The notes beneath the pieces are model-generated. The model made no database searches. It had not been told where the DNA came from and saw only the letters and a list, made by a program, of their open reading frames with translations. Made by a program: the position numbers and the translations under genes. This document shows positions 11,449 through 22,016 of a DNA stretch of 64,000 bases, piece by piece. Numbering within the stretch: position 1 is the stretch's first letter; every line of letters begins with the position of its first letter. This DNA comes from Pyrenophora tritici-repentis (lineage: Eukaryota; Ascomycota; Dothideomycetes; Pleosporales; Pleosporaceae). Location: NCBI RefSeq assembly GCF_003171515.1, contig NC_089391.1:2666001-2730000 (forward strand). Direction: 5' to 3'.

Positions 11449-12337
11449 GCGTGAGTTTGGCGGTCACATGTGATACCTAGGTACTGTTTGCGATGATATG
11501 AGACCCTGGCAATGCAGAATCGGTTCGGGAATAAAACTGTGTCGAGCAAGGGACGCAGGATATGCAAGCATATCGGTCTAAGATTGAGTTTCGCTTCCCC
11601 GACGTGGAAGGTCGATGGGAACAGAGTTGATGTGAGAACGACGGCGGCGGTCAAGGCGTGGCAAAGCCACATGTGGCTGATGCGATCTGACAAATGAGCG
11701 AGCGTCATAGTGATTTAGACCATCCCATTGGGCTTAGTGAGAGCTGTGCCGACCGCAATTCTGTGTACAGCGACTATATGTTACTCCACCTCTTTTTCAA
11801 TCCTAGACATCGGCACCCTCCCTAATAGTACAAGGCTTTCGCTTCTCCATGTTCTGTTCTCACTTTCGCATTGCGCCTCTCCGGGACACAGGGCTAGGAT
11901 TCTCATCAACATGCATGTGCATCGCGCAGCACGGCTAAAAGGATGACATGTTTGGTGCAATACCTATAGCATGCCTAATGTCGTGACCGCGTTCCTTATA
12001 CCTAAAGTGACCACGGATCCGTCCGGGCTAAGAGCTAGCAGAAGGTGTAAAAGCTTCCGGAACACTTCATAGCTAGGTGAGCTCTAGGCTGAAGCATAGC
12101 CACATCCCCATTGACACTGAGTGAACGGCTGTGATTGGTACCATCTGACTTCCCACTATTAAACCAAAGTTTCAGCCCAACGATAAGGCTGCAATTATGT
12201 AGTCATCTCGGCTGTCCCGGTGCGGGTCTTGGTCTGGGTATTTTTGTACATCCGAAAACCTATAGATTATAGACTCTCGAGCTGATACATCGGGCTAGCC
12301 GAGCTGACACATCACGGTCGCTTTTTGGGTGCGTCTC
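11449..12337. other. Intergenic region between MITE and bZIP locus
   Basis: No supported gene. A minus-strand open frame (11708-11388) enters the MITE and has no family resemblance. Confidence 0.35.
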
Positions 12338-12513
12338 ATGAACATCGTAACCTTACTGGGTGTAGCAGGTGAGTACTACTGATGTCATCTCATGGTGTTC
12401 TTCTCATATTTCTAGTCAACCTCTCCCTAAATACCCACCTGGAACATGGTCATGATAGTTGCGACTCAGGAACCATCGCTCCAATGCCTCCAATTCCTTC
12501 AGCTTCTGAATAA
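12338..12513 (+). CDS. Candidate 42-aa peptide, two exons
   Basis: Low-confidence candidate. An ATG at 12338 opens a short hydrophobic start (MNIVTLLGVA). It is followed by a well-formed intron at 12369-12415 (donor gtgagt, acceptor tctag) and an exon that ends in TAA at 12511-12513. The product would be 42 aa and Pro/Ser-rich, with a single Cys. It may instead be the spliced leader (uORF) of the downstream bZIP gene or a non-coding transcript. No family is recognised. Confidence 0.25.
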
Positions 12514-13096
12514 GGCTCTGGCTACCTTGTATTTCCGATTTATACCTCATCCGGCACTTCTCCTTGCGGCAGATTGGTGGTTCCTTCAGCATCACATAAT
12601 ATTAGATCTATTTCCTTCGCAACACAATCCTACAATTACACCACAACATATCTGGACTCTGTTCATGCCTTGGGAAATCATTCGGTAGCAGATAGTGTTA
12701 ACCTGGTCTCCACATCCAGTCTCCAGACAGCGACAGAACGCAGGTCCGAACGTCTTAAAATCCATTTCTTCCAATTTCAGTTGGTGGCAGATCATTTATC
12801 ATATGTGGCATGGTACAGCCTAGAGTCAAGATTCGTTAAGCTCCGCTGGAACACATCGTCTCGAGAGTTACCTTATTCATCTACGACCTTCCATTGTATC
12901 ACGGTCGACCGGAAATTTCGATTCGTTTAGACATATACAAGAAATGTCGCACAACCAGTGGTCTGGTGCACAATATCCGACATCTTCGAAAAGCGGGTCC
13001 TCTGATATGAGCAAAAGTCTTCCGGAGACAAGTTGGGACGACTGGTCTGATATCAAAGATCCTGTTGCACGGCGAAAGATACAAAATAGACTCGCT

Positions 13097-13104
13097 CAAA
13101 GAAG
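13097..13104 (+). repeat. Left target-site duplication of the hAT element
   Basis: CAAAGAAG, repeated exactly at 16237-16244. It lies inside codons of the bZIP basic region. Confidence 0.93.
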
Positions 13105-13116
13105 CAGACTTTCCAA

Positions 13117-13250
13117 AAAGCAAGTTGACTTGGATTACTTGCTTGACTTGCTTGGTTTAAACCAAGCAAGCAAGTCAAGTAAGAGCTGGGCAGCTAAGCA
13201 AGCAAGTCAAGTCAAGATACTTTGCTTGCTTGGCTTACTTGGTTTACTTG
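13117..13250. repeat. Left subterminal repeat array of the hAT element
   Basis: Many overlapping copies of CAAGTCAAGT, GCAAGCAAGT and their reverse complements. They include a perfect 24-bp palindrome at 13147-13170 centred on GGTTTAAACC. Likely transposase-binding and strand-folding sequences. This region is also open in the frame of the bZIP start codon. Confidence 0.8.
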
Positions 13251-13495
13251 GTTGTTTTAGCGTTACTGTGATGAGGGTGCTAAAACTGCTGTACGGTAGA
13301 TGTCGCGATGGTTTTGAAGTGTTGCAGTTGCCTCGGTTGAGTCCCAAACAGGCTAAGCGGCTATCAAATAACGTTAGCCTTAGTCTAGCGCATTGCTCCA
13401 ATCTCGACGTACGCCTGTCTAGAAGCCTATCGCAATGCAGTATCCCCTATAGCAACGCGTTTTCCAGTGATTTATACTGCCCTGATACCCCCAAT

Positions 13496-16060
13496 ATGGC
13501 CAAACGTCGCCTACCACAAACTTCTGCTCGGAGCAAACGTACGAAAGTAGCCGCTGCCACCAACAACGTCGCCTCAACTCCTGAGGCTTCACCTGAGCCT
13601 GCATCTAAGCCTGCATCTAAGCCTAGACCTCAGCGTCGATCACCTCGCAAAACCCTAGCTGCCGCAAGCCAGGCTAACGCCTCGCCGCCAATACCTACCT
13701 TCGAGTTGCAGTTCTTAGAGTCGCAGGCGGAGGCTGAGATTGTCGCGCCCACCGAGGGCAGCCGAGCTGGCACGGTGGCTACAACTGAGGCTGGAGAGGG
13801 TGGTCAGGATGAGACAAACAGCGCACTAGTTGAGAACTTTGACGGCATTGACTGGGCACGTTTACCTGATTTTATCAAGCCATTGGCGCGTTCTAAGCGC
13901 CCAAAAAGTTGGATCTTTCAGTATGGCTACCGCGTTGTTGAGCGCCATGCTACATCTCGAATCTGGTTTGTGTGCAAGTACTGCCATGTACACAAAACTA
14001 TCGACGCTGGCCGTGGTGGTTTGTTTAACATTACTCAGGCTACAACCTCAGCAGCCACCCATCTCAGCCAACCAAAGCCTGGCCACAACCTTACGAAAGA
14101 TGGCCCAAAGTTAGCGCAGAGAGCTCGAGGCCAGCTGTCGTTGCGGCAAGCTTTTGACGCTGGTTTAGACGTACAACAAAACACTGCTAACGCGTTTGGA
14201 AACTTCGACGTAGAGGGCTTTCGAACAGCCACTGTCATGTGGCTTGTTAACCGAAACCACCCGCTCAGCGAACTTACGACGCCTGATTTTAGAGAGATGA
14301 TGAGATTTGCCAACCCAGAGGCAGAGGCAGCGTTGTGGGTAAGTAATACCAGCGTTTCTACCTTTGTGATGAGGTTGTTCCGGTCTATACGACCGCAAGT
14401 TATCGACACCCTGTCAGGCTCAGTAAGCAAAATACACGTAAGCTTTGATGGCTGGACAACAAAGGGTGGTAAACGTGGCTTCTTTGGAGTAGTCGCTCAC
14501 TTTGCCGACGCAGCTGGAATAATACGAGACTTACCAATCGATCTGCCTGAGCTCGCTGGCGCCCACACCGGTGAGGCTATTGCCAAAGCTATCTCGACGA
14601 CGCTCTCAGCATACGGAATAACAAGCGACCGATTAGGCTATTTTGTACTCGACAACGCTACCAACAACGACACTGCGATCGCCGCGCTCGCGCGCGAGTA
14701 CGAATTTGAGTCCGCTCACCGGCGCCTCCGCTGCAGTTGTCACACGCTTAACCTCATCGGCCAGGCTATTATATTTGGCACCAACAAAGACGCCTACGGC
14801 AACACTCAAGAGCAGTACAATACCGAGGAGCAGTATATGCGAGAGTGGCGGAAAGATGGCCCTATTGGAGTGCTAGTTGACGTCATCAACTATATCAAAA
14901 CGCCGCAACAGTACGAGCTTTTTCGTGGCTACCAGCGCCTTGCCAACAACAACCTGCCTGCTGAAGGGCGTCTCAAAGTACTCGAGCCAGTCAAGCCTGT
15001 CGTCACTCGCTGGAACTCATACTATGCTGCTTTTGAGCGCGCTACCAAGCTTCAAGCCGCGTATAACTTGTACGCTGAGCATCATATCAATAGGGTTATC
15101 CTTGAAGATGCGCACGCTGCGCAGCGGAATAATAAGCGGCCCGACGCCCCAAACTGGATGAGATCAACTGGGCTCCGAGCTGCTGACTGGGCGGTGATTG
15201 CAGAGTACCAGGACTGCTTAGAGCCGCTCAAGTACGCCACAAAACGCCTCGAGGGACGCTCTAAGGATGGCAAATACGGCGCAATCTATGAGGTTATACC
15301 CGTTTTTGAGTACGTACTCAGCAAGCTTGAGGCCCGGGCGCGCCCGTTCGAGCACGTCGACTTCAACGCTCATGCCGAGGCTCCAGAGGATCACCTCAAC
15401 GTCAACCTCCGCGCCGCGTGGAGCAAAGCCAACGACTACTACAACAAGCTCGACGACTCGCCCGCTTACTACGCCGCTGTTTGCCTACACCCGTACTACA
15501 AGAACTACTGCGATGTGGCGTGGGCAGACAAAGCTGATTGGCTTACTAGTGCCAACGCGTCGTTCCAACAGCTTTGGGCGGCATACAAACCTCAACGAGC
15601 ACGCCAGCGGTATACAACTGCGCCGAGTAGCAACAACATAGACGAGGCAATTATTGCTATACTTAGCCGCAACAATGACCGAGAGGCTCCACTTGACGAG
15701 TTTGAGCGCTGGAAAACACAAGAGCCGCAGTGGACGCAGGAGCAGTACAACGCAGATGGAAATCCTGTCCAATACTGGATACAACTACTGCCGAAATACC
15801 CGCATTTAGCGCAGTTTGCAATCGATATCATGACTATCCCAGCATCAAGCAGCGACTGTGAGCGCCTCTTCAGTGAGCTTGGCGACCTTCTTGAACCTAA
15901 ACGACGTGCTCTGGGCAGTGAGCTACTCGCAGCTCTTCAATTAGTAAGGTCATGGGTGCGAGCTGGTTATAAACCGTACAACTGTAGCGAGGCTAAGCTT
16001 TCAGATGAGCAGCTTGTAGGAGATTACAACATACTAGAGTGGAACACTGAGTTTTGGTAA
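13496..16060 (+). CDS. hAT-family transposase (854 aa)
   Basis: DDE-type cut-and-paste transposase. I chose the ATG at 13496 (MAKRRLPQTSARSKR) because it opens a basic, Pro/Ser-rich leader normal for the family. The open frame itself extends back to 12944 through the TIR. A BED-like zinc finger lies at about 160-190 (WFVCKYC...ATHL...PGH). SFDGWTTKGG holds the likely first catalytic Asp and GYFVLDNATNND the second. The CSCHTLNLI CxxH motif follows, and the C-terminus has the hAT dimerisation block (IPASSSDCERLFSELG...RALGSELLAALQLVRSW). The stop is TAA at 16058. There is no frameshift or internal stop, so it is probably functional. Confidence 0.94.
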   Translation: MAKRRLPQTSARSKRTKVAAATNNVASTPEASPEPASKPASKPRPQRRSPRKTLAAASQANASPPIPTFELQFLESQAEAEIVAPTEGSRAGTVATTEAGEGGQDETNSALVENFDGIDWARLPDFIKPLARSKRPKSWIFQYGYRVVERHATSRIWFVCKYCHVHKTIDAGRGGLFNITQATTSAATHLSQPKPGHNLTKDGPKLAQRARGQLSLRQAFDAGLDVQQNTANAFGNFDVEGFRTATVMWLVNRNHPLSELTTPDFREMMRFANPEAEAALWVSNTSVSTFVMRLFRSIRPQVIDTLSGSVSKIHVSFDGWTTKGGKRGFFGVVAHFADAAGIIRDLPIDLPELAGAHTGEAIAKAISTTLSAYGITSDRLGYFVLDNATNNDTAIAALAREYEFESAHRRLRCSCHTLNLIGQAIIFGTNKDAYGNTQEQYNTEEQYMREWRKDGPIGVLVDVINYIKTPQQYELFRGYQRLANNNLPAEGRLKVLEPVKPVVTRWNSYYAAFERATKLQAAYNLYAEHHINRVILEDAHAAQRNNKRPDAPNWMRSTGLRAADWAVIAEYQDCLEPLKYATKRLEGRSKDGKYGAIYEVIPVFEYVLSKLEARARPFEHVDFNAHAEAPEDHLNVNLRAAWSKANDYYNKLDDSPAYYAAVCLHPYYKNYCDVAWADKADWLTSANASFQQLWAAYKPQRARQRYTTAPSSNNIDEAIIAILSRNNDREAPLDEFERWKTQEPQWTQEQYNADGNPVQYWIQLLPKYPHLAQFAIDIMTIPASSSDCERLFSELGDLLEPKRRALGSELLAALQLVRSWVRAGYKPYNCSEAKLSDEQLVGDYNILEWNTEFW

Positions 16061-16087
16061 TTTGTATGTAGCTTAATCTCTTTGTAG

Positions 16088-16226
16088 TAGTCAAGTAATC
16101 CAAGTACTTGCAAGTAATACAAGCAAGTCAAGCAAGTAAAAAAATCACCCCAAGCAAGTCAAGTAAAGCCTATGTTTGAACCAAGCAAGTCAAGTTTAGA
16201 GCGGTGACTTGCTTTACTTGCTTGTT
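16088..16226. repeat. Right subterminal repeat array of the hAT element
   Basis: At least eight copies of CAAGCAAGTCAAGT-like units in both orientations between the transposase stop and the right TIR, mirroring the left array. Confidence 0.8.
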
Positions 16227-16236
16227 GGAAAGTCTG

Positions 16237-16244
16237 CAAAGAAG
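16237..16244 (+). repeat. Right target-site duplication of the hAT element
   Basis: CAAAGAAG, identical to 13097-13104. Confidence 0.93.
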
Positions 16245-16712
16245 ATTCCGTGAGTCATGCAATTGCGATTGGGGATGGTATTTTCTGACAGTTGCGCAGG
16301 TGACAAGATCAAAGAACAGAAAGAGGACGCTGAGAGAGAAGCAGAAAACCAAAAAAGAGCTGCAGGCTCATACGTATCACCGGAGCCAGAAAGTTTCAAG
16401 CCAGACCAGACACTCTCCGGATTACCGTGGGGTGGTATTTCAATGAGATACATTGTAGAGCAAGGGAGACGCAGAGACCAGATATATCGCCAGAGCTCAT
16501 ATCTAAACACTGGGTATGAAGGCCTATTCTACACCGGGACAGGTAGCAACAGGTGAGGACCCTGTGCGACTGCGGTCCCTTAAATCTGCTTGCATGTACT
16601 GACCCCATCTAGACCTGGACTTCATCTTTCCGACCGTTTCGCACGTAGTCCTTCGGTATGGGGTTATTTCCGTGGTCTTCCATACCACCATTCAGGGCGG
16701 GACCCGAGCTGA

Positions 16713-18427
16713 AGAAACATTTTCTCCGTTCGCAAGAGCGTTGACTGTTCGAATCCCTTCCTTGCTTTCTTTCGGGACCCTCCAGGGATCAATAACCGTT
16801 GTATCGGCGCCAACAATTTTCCATCGCCCATATTTTGCTATTGGTACCAAGTATGTGTAGCAAGTGTTGGATGCTTCTGGATCTTCCTACGTCACTATCG
16901 AATGATGATCCCGACGACACCCGTGCCTCGCAACTTTTATCCGCAGGTGGGCTTGCCTCGCCTCGCATCTTTGGGGGCTTGTCTCAATCTGAGACGCATT
17001 TTTATGGTTGCTCGGATTCTTGGTGTTGCTGTCCTGGGGCTGTTCCGCTTCTCTCTCGCGCGGCGGTTACTCGAATCCTCTGAATGGACGGCACTAGATC
17101 TGGCCATGCAAGAAGCACAAGTCTGCCCCGCCCCATTAATCTAAAGTATTCCGGAAAGCCATGTGCGAAGCTTGGAGGCCGCAACGGTATGTTGGACTTC
17201 GTAGTCCGAGGTTTGAACGGTGAAGCTGCTTTGCAGAAAGTCCGTTCCGACGTAAGCGTGAGCGAGGTACGGTTGTTCAATGGAAACATGTATTGATGAC
17301 CGAATGTGCCCCCTCTTCTTTTGGATTATCATATACAACAAACAGTTGTGTTGGCAGAGTGCAATGCGCCGCGTGACAGAGGGTCGAGTGCAAACTGCTA
17401 CTTACCTAGGCCCGTTATGTGCGGCCCAAGGCATCCTCAGCAGTGTGGGCATCGTCGACGTGTGCCGCACATGATATACTTGCGCATGCGGTGAGAAGCT
17501 TAACCAGAAGTGTATTACTCCTTCACTTCAGTCAGCCTTAACCCTCAGGCAGTCAGCGGGCATTGCAGGGTTCATGCGGCGTCGCAAGGCGGAGCAAAGC
17601 CCTACTCTGAAATTTCCGTCATCGCCGAGTTATGCTGCCTGCAACAGTGCAACTTCATCGGGGTTTCGCAAGTTTGATGTTGTATTGATTATCTGAGGCA
17701 ACGATCACGTCGCGTATAGCCCCTCGGCATATCCTCGTGTCTGCACCAATTTGTTGTTCCTGCTGCAACCTCAATCACGGGTCTCGCCCCTGCTGCGGTG
17801 CGTGAACGCCGTGCCTTGCATTATCACCCCAACTCGGCCTGCGATAACTCAGCTCGACCATTTAGCGGCATTTGTGACATCAAGGCACGGCGGCAAACCG
17901 AGATAATTGTCTGGAGACGGCAATGTCGTGATCATCGAGTGCCCCTAATTTAACCTTGACAGGTTAGGGCTGTGTTGCTGCGCATCAAACAAGACTGGGC
18001 TTTTCGCCTAGTGATGCCATGCCATTGGCGCGCGACATGGAATGCTCGCGGATAAGTGGGTATTATGTCAGTTATACTGTCCGGAAGGAGGTGATTCACG
18101 CAACAAAAAGACGAATGTACGCGGAATTGCGGCAAATGTCCGTCGTCATGCTACTGCACTCGCTCTAGTAGGCCAGGCAACACTGCGGCGTCGACCTTAT
18201 TATTCCCTTACTTCGGTTCTCCCCGAGCAAGCCACATCCGCTTCACACGTCTCAACGCCCCGAGGCACGGAGGGCCTACATGTTAAGCGCCGTCGTGAGA
18301 TGGACGACCTGCTCTGCCTACACGATGGATCAGCTAAGATTGTGGCGTGGAGCCGGAGGAGTTGGACTGGTATATAGCTCCTCAGTCGCCTTTTACTATG
18401 AGAGCACCCCGAAAACAAAACTTCTTC
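16713..18427. other. Gene-poor stretch between bZIP locus and SWIM gene
   Basis: Short open frames on both strands without recognisable domains and without convincing introns linking them. No TIR or target duplication noted. Confidence 0.4.
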
Positions 18428-18469
18428 ATGCAAATTGAGCAGTTCTCAAAGCTCTCTCTCGGAGAGGAG

Positions 18470-19868
18470 ATGGTCACGACTCGTGCCAGAGCCGCAAAGG
18501 CAGCAAGAGCCAACCCACAGTCATCAGACTCAGACTCAGACTCGGACCATCCACTTCCTTCAATCGAGCCGACTGTATCGCCTACGCCTTCTCTAGTTAT
18601 ATCAACCAAGAACCTTCATTACAATGTCTCGGCTTTCAGTAGCGACCTACGCAGAACGGCCAGACGAGGACTGGAAAACAAGGAAATCAGAATGAAGTAC
18701 TGTGCGGTGTCAGAAGATGAAGACAGCCCGGGAGTAAGCCCAAAGAAGTACTTCTACCTCAACGATGATATCACAGTAGCGATAGGTGGAGAGCTGCGAA
18801 GGCCACAGTGTACATGTGGTGCAAATGAGACCGGCTTCGCGTGTAAAGTATGATCATCCATCGCTAATCATTGGTCTATGAGCTGAACGCAGTCTACAGC
18901 ATATCTATTGGGTTGGGGATCAGATTATCTCCACTTCACCGGATGACATCGTCAAGACACCTCTTCATCTCTCGCCGGACGGCTCGAAAATTGAAGACGT
19001 GAAGCCAGCAGAAATACTAGACACAAAGGGCTTAGCAAACATAGCCAACGATCTGGAGTGGGTATATCAAGAGGAGGACCTACCTGAGGACGAACAAAAC
19101 ATGAAAGAGACAATAATCGACATGCTTTCTTGCTTCGAGCCTGAAGCAGCACTCCCTGGAGAGTTTAGATGTCCCGAATCTCCACTCACGTCCGAACGCT
19201 CAAAGAAGTATCAGGAATTCGCAGATCTCTTCACTCAGTACGCTAAAAGAGATCCTAGCCTTTATCTTCAAGTCCGCAAGATCATCGACCCAGACTTCGA
19301 AAGCCGTGTCTTCTTCGAGAAGATCGACAGCCGTATTATGTCGACCTTCGATGCGTTGAAAATGTACATCGATTATGGGCCTACAAACATATCCCCAGGC
19401 GTATTCCGCCTTGACGTGCCTAGTTGTGCAAAAACACTCAAGTCGCTAGTCGAAGCGATCGATGAGTTTCACGAGCACCACGCTGATGTCGAAGACGTAG
19501 CTGTGAGGGCAGCAGCAGCGCTCATAACGATTCTCGACCGTGTCACGGAAAGTAACGTCAATGCATACGCGAACATCACTTGGGGATTGGACCCTCCGTC
19601 CGATCCTGTTGAAAGCAATCTGTATATGGCTTTAATCGGAACATATGCGGATGCCAAACCTGCCTTTGTTCTAGATGCACTTGGAACTTTGCCACAAGAA
19701 GACGTTCATCGTAACCACTGGCAGACTTTACAGGGCATCGAAAAGAAACTTGCCGACTCTCAAACGCCACCTCAGTACATGAACATCTTCCGCAACGTCG
19801 TATACGAGAACCGCAAGAGGCCAGGATCAGAAGTTGGAGAACGAGAAGCGAAGAGGGCAATGCAGTGA
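18470..19868 (+). CDS. SWIM-type zinc-finger protein (448 aa, two exons)
   Basis: Exons 18470-18847 and 18900-19868; the GT-AG intron (18848-18899) falls exactly inside the zinc motif. Splicing forms C114-x-C116-x8-C125-x-H127 (CTCG...CKHIYW), the CxC...CxH signature of the SWIM domain. SWIM domains mediate DNA or protein binding and occur in MULE transposases, MEKK-type kinases and Shu-complex proteins. The N-terminus is basic with a Ser/Asp tract (about residues 20-30). The long C-terminal region is mostly helical and acidic, and I know no named domain there. An in-frame ATG at 18428 would add 14 residues. Similar stand-alone SWIM proteins are, as far as I recall, common hypothetical proteins in Dothideomycetes. 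Role unknown. Confidence 0.82.
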
Positions 19869-22016
19869 TGATTGCGCATTGATCACACCCGGTATATCTG
19901 AAGGCTACACCGGATAACGTCCATTGGTATTACATAGGTGGGGGCGTTGCTTGCTTTCTCTTCCTTTTCAGCGTATTGGTGTTGGTGGTATCCTGCAATT
20001 TTTCCATTCCTTCTTTTTCTTCATCTTCTCTCCCGCTTTTAATATCTTCATGGCTTTCCTTACAGGGCTGCGGTTGTCCACAGCGCTAACTTCTGTCACA
20101 TCCCTTCCGTCATTCTGAGCCTGCCAGGCTTTAGTCTGTCTCAGCAACCTTTTTTCCCATTTTGATCTTGTTTTCTCTTCAGGGCACTCGATTTCGGTAC
20201 ACAAGCAACCGAAAGATTTAAACTTTTATCTTTCTCGCCTTCCTTTGAGTAGATGGTCGCTCGCCGGTACCTTTGTTTTCAGAACGGATGCCTTCACTGT
20301 GGCCCGTTTCGCTTCTTACCCTCCTTTTTGTAACTAGTTTGAGCAATGAGATCCATGCACGATCCTTGAACGGTTGTTCCTTTGGAAAGTATCAGCCCTC
20401 AACGCTGGTTAGCGTTCCTGGCGTACTAAATGACTGAGTTAAGACATTCGCCGAGAGTATATCCAGCTTCGCATCGATCAGGAATCGACGGTAGAGGGTC
20501 AGGTCTAGAGTCAGGGCGTCAGCTGGCCCAAAGTTCCACACTCAAACAGTGCCAAGCTTCTGATATGCATACATGTCCCGGGGCGTTGGGAGGGTGAACG
20601 ATGGTTGGCTCACGAAAGCACCGACATGCATCAACGCGGAGTTGGCGCAGCTTGTAGTGAGCTTCGCATGTGATACTAGTGGGGACTGAACGCTTTTCAT
20701 GCGCCACAAATTGCGGTGAGGTTTTATCCGTGTACTACGACATGCTCGGAGCTGCGACGCTACTCATACGTGCAAGCAGACAGTGCCATGATGTTGGCCT
20801 GATACTCAACCGATTGTGGCATGAAAGATGGCAGATTGGTATCGGATTTCGATAAGAGCCAAGCACAGCAGCACAACTGCATGTTACACAGCAACACGAC
20901 GTCAACGGGTCGGCACACGTCAGTGACGGCTACCACCAGGCGCTAGTTTGCGTGGTGGCCATATGGTCTCTATACTACGTTCCATTCTCGTTACAGACAA
21001 CTGGACCGAAGCGGCGTAGTGGGGCGTTGAGCAGCGCTAAATTTGGGCAATGTTCACCTGGTTCGACCGACGGGCCTTTTCAGGCGAAGCTTGTGTTTGT
21101 GGCCCCTCGGTTCGCCTATCTCACACTCATTGTAAGCCCCGCACAGTCAGCGTTATCTCAGGATGGAGGGCTTTGGCAGGTGCTCCACGAGCTCCGGTTG
21201 GCATGGCCGCGGCCACCCAACTACCTGGCACGTCGTCTAAACCAAGAGCGGGCTTACAGGTCGTGTGCTAACAGCTGAAAGGAGAAACACGACAATGACA
21301 TGGGCGTGGTCGTCGGGTGCTGCGTGTAGTAGTTGGGTGCCATGATGGCATGATGGCATGACTAGGTACCCAAGCGGGCGAACAGACGAAGCCTTCTTAG
21401 TGGCACGATTCATATCAAGCTTGAGTTAGCTAGGAAGTTGCCGTCCGATCATCATGATAGTCGTTGTGGGCTCATGCGTGAGGTTGGACCAACTGGGTCG
21501 ACTGCGGGGAGGCAGCGGCTAGGCTCGAGTTGCCCTGGAATCTGGTTGGATGCGAGATGAAAGAGCCACGTCCTTTATCCACATGGGTTGTCCACGGACT
21601 GCGGGGAAAGCAGATGGGCTAGTCCGCTCACAGCACTAGCGCACAGGCTATCCTTTAGGAAGCGCAGCCAAGCCGTACCCTTCTCCTGCGATATTACCTC
21701 CTGTCTATCATTCCTGTTTCTCTCCTCTTCGACACTTCTCTGAACCTGTTGTATTAGCCTCTCTCTCTCTCCTAACAGCTCCTTGTTTCATCCAACGCGG
21801 TTTCCTCGCAGAAGTAGTTCGCTTATCACGCCATACCCCGCTGACGTACTACATCATAACGGCCCTGTCCGTGCGTCCGCCGCCATATCTGCCATCCCAC
21901 CCTCCCTGCTTTGCTTTGCTTTACTTTCACACTTCATTCCACTTCCAACTTGCACGCATCTAAACTCCTAAATACATACGTTTCCATAACCCGAAATCAC
22001 TCCACTGTCACCTACA
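19869..22016. other. Long intergenic region upstream of the Ser-rich protein gene
   Basis: No gene supported. The final 300 bp are CT-rich (for example ctctctctctcc near 21760), typical of a filamentous-fungal core promoter and 5' leader. A short run of tgatggca repeats lies near 21340. Confidence 0.45.

Larger units (their letters stand above)
13105..16236 (+). mobile_element. Complete autonomous-looking hAT transposon (3132 bp)
   Basis: Both termini begin CAGACTTTCCAA read inward. The terminal inverted repeat extends about 21 bp with one mismatch. Next to each end is a dense set of short direct and inverted copies of CAAGCAAGTCAAGTAA-like units, a usual hAT subterminal arrangement thought to bind transposase. 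The 8-bp duplication is perfect and the transposase frame has no stop, so the insertion is probably young and has escaped repeat-induced point mutation. Only this copy is in the window. Confidence 0.95.
12944..16712 (+). pseudogene. bZIP transcription factor gene disrupted by a hAT transposon
   Basis: Host gene split by the element at 13105-16236. The left part (12944-13104) encodes an N-terminus ending in WSDIKDPVARRKIQNRLAQR, the start of a fungal bZIP basic region. The right part begins at 16245, reaches a GT-AG intron (16250-16299) and continues from 16300 with DKIKEQKEDAEREAENQ, then GLPWGGISMRYIVE, a block typical of a Pezizomycotina bZIP subfamily. If the element and one copy of the 8-bp duplication are ignored, the frame runs straight through the basic region, whose NxxAQxxFR pattern is intact. 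The 3' end is uncertain: either the TGA at 16554 or, after a possible intron 16553-16612, the TGA at 16710. No other damage is visible, so the disruption looks recent. Confidence 0.85.

Noticed and set aside
13105..16236. Repeat-induced point mutation in the hAT element
   Set aside because: The transposase frame is intact and no C-to-T skew is evident, so RIP has not acted on this copy.
16741..16765. tRNA-like T-loop string gttcgaatccc
   Set aside because: No matching A box or foldable cloverleaf around it. No tRNA could be supported anywhere in the window by eye.
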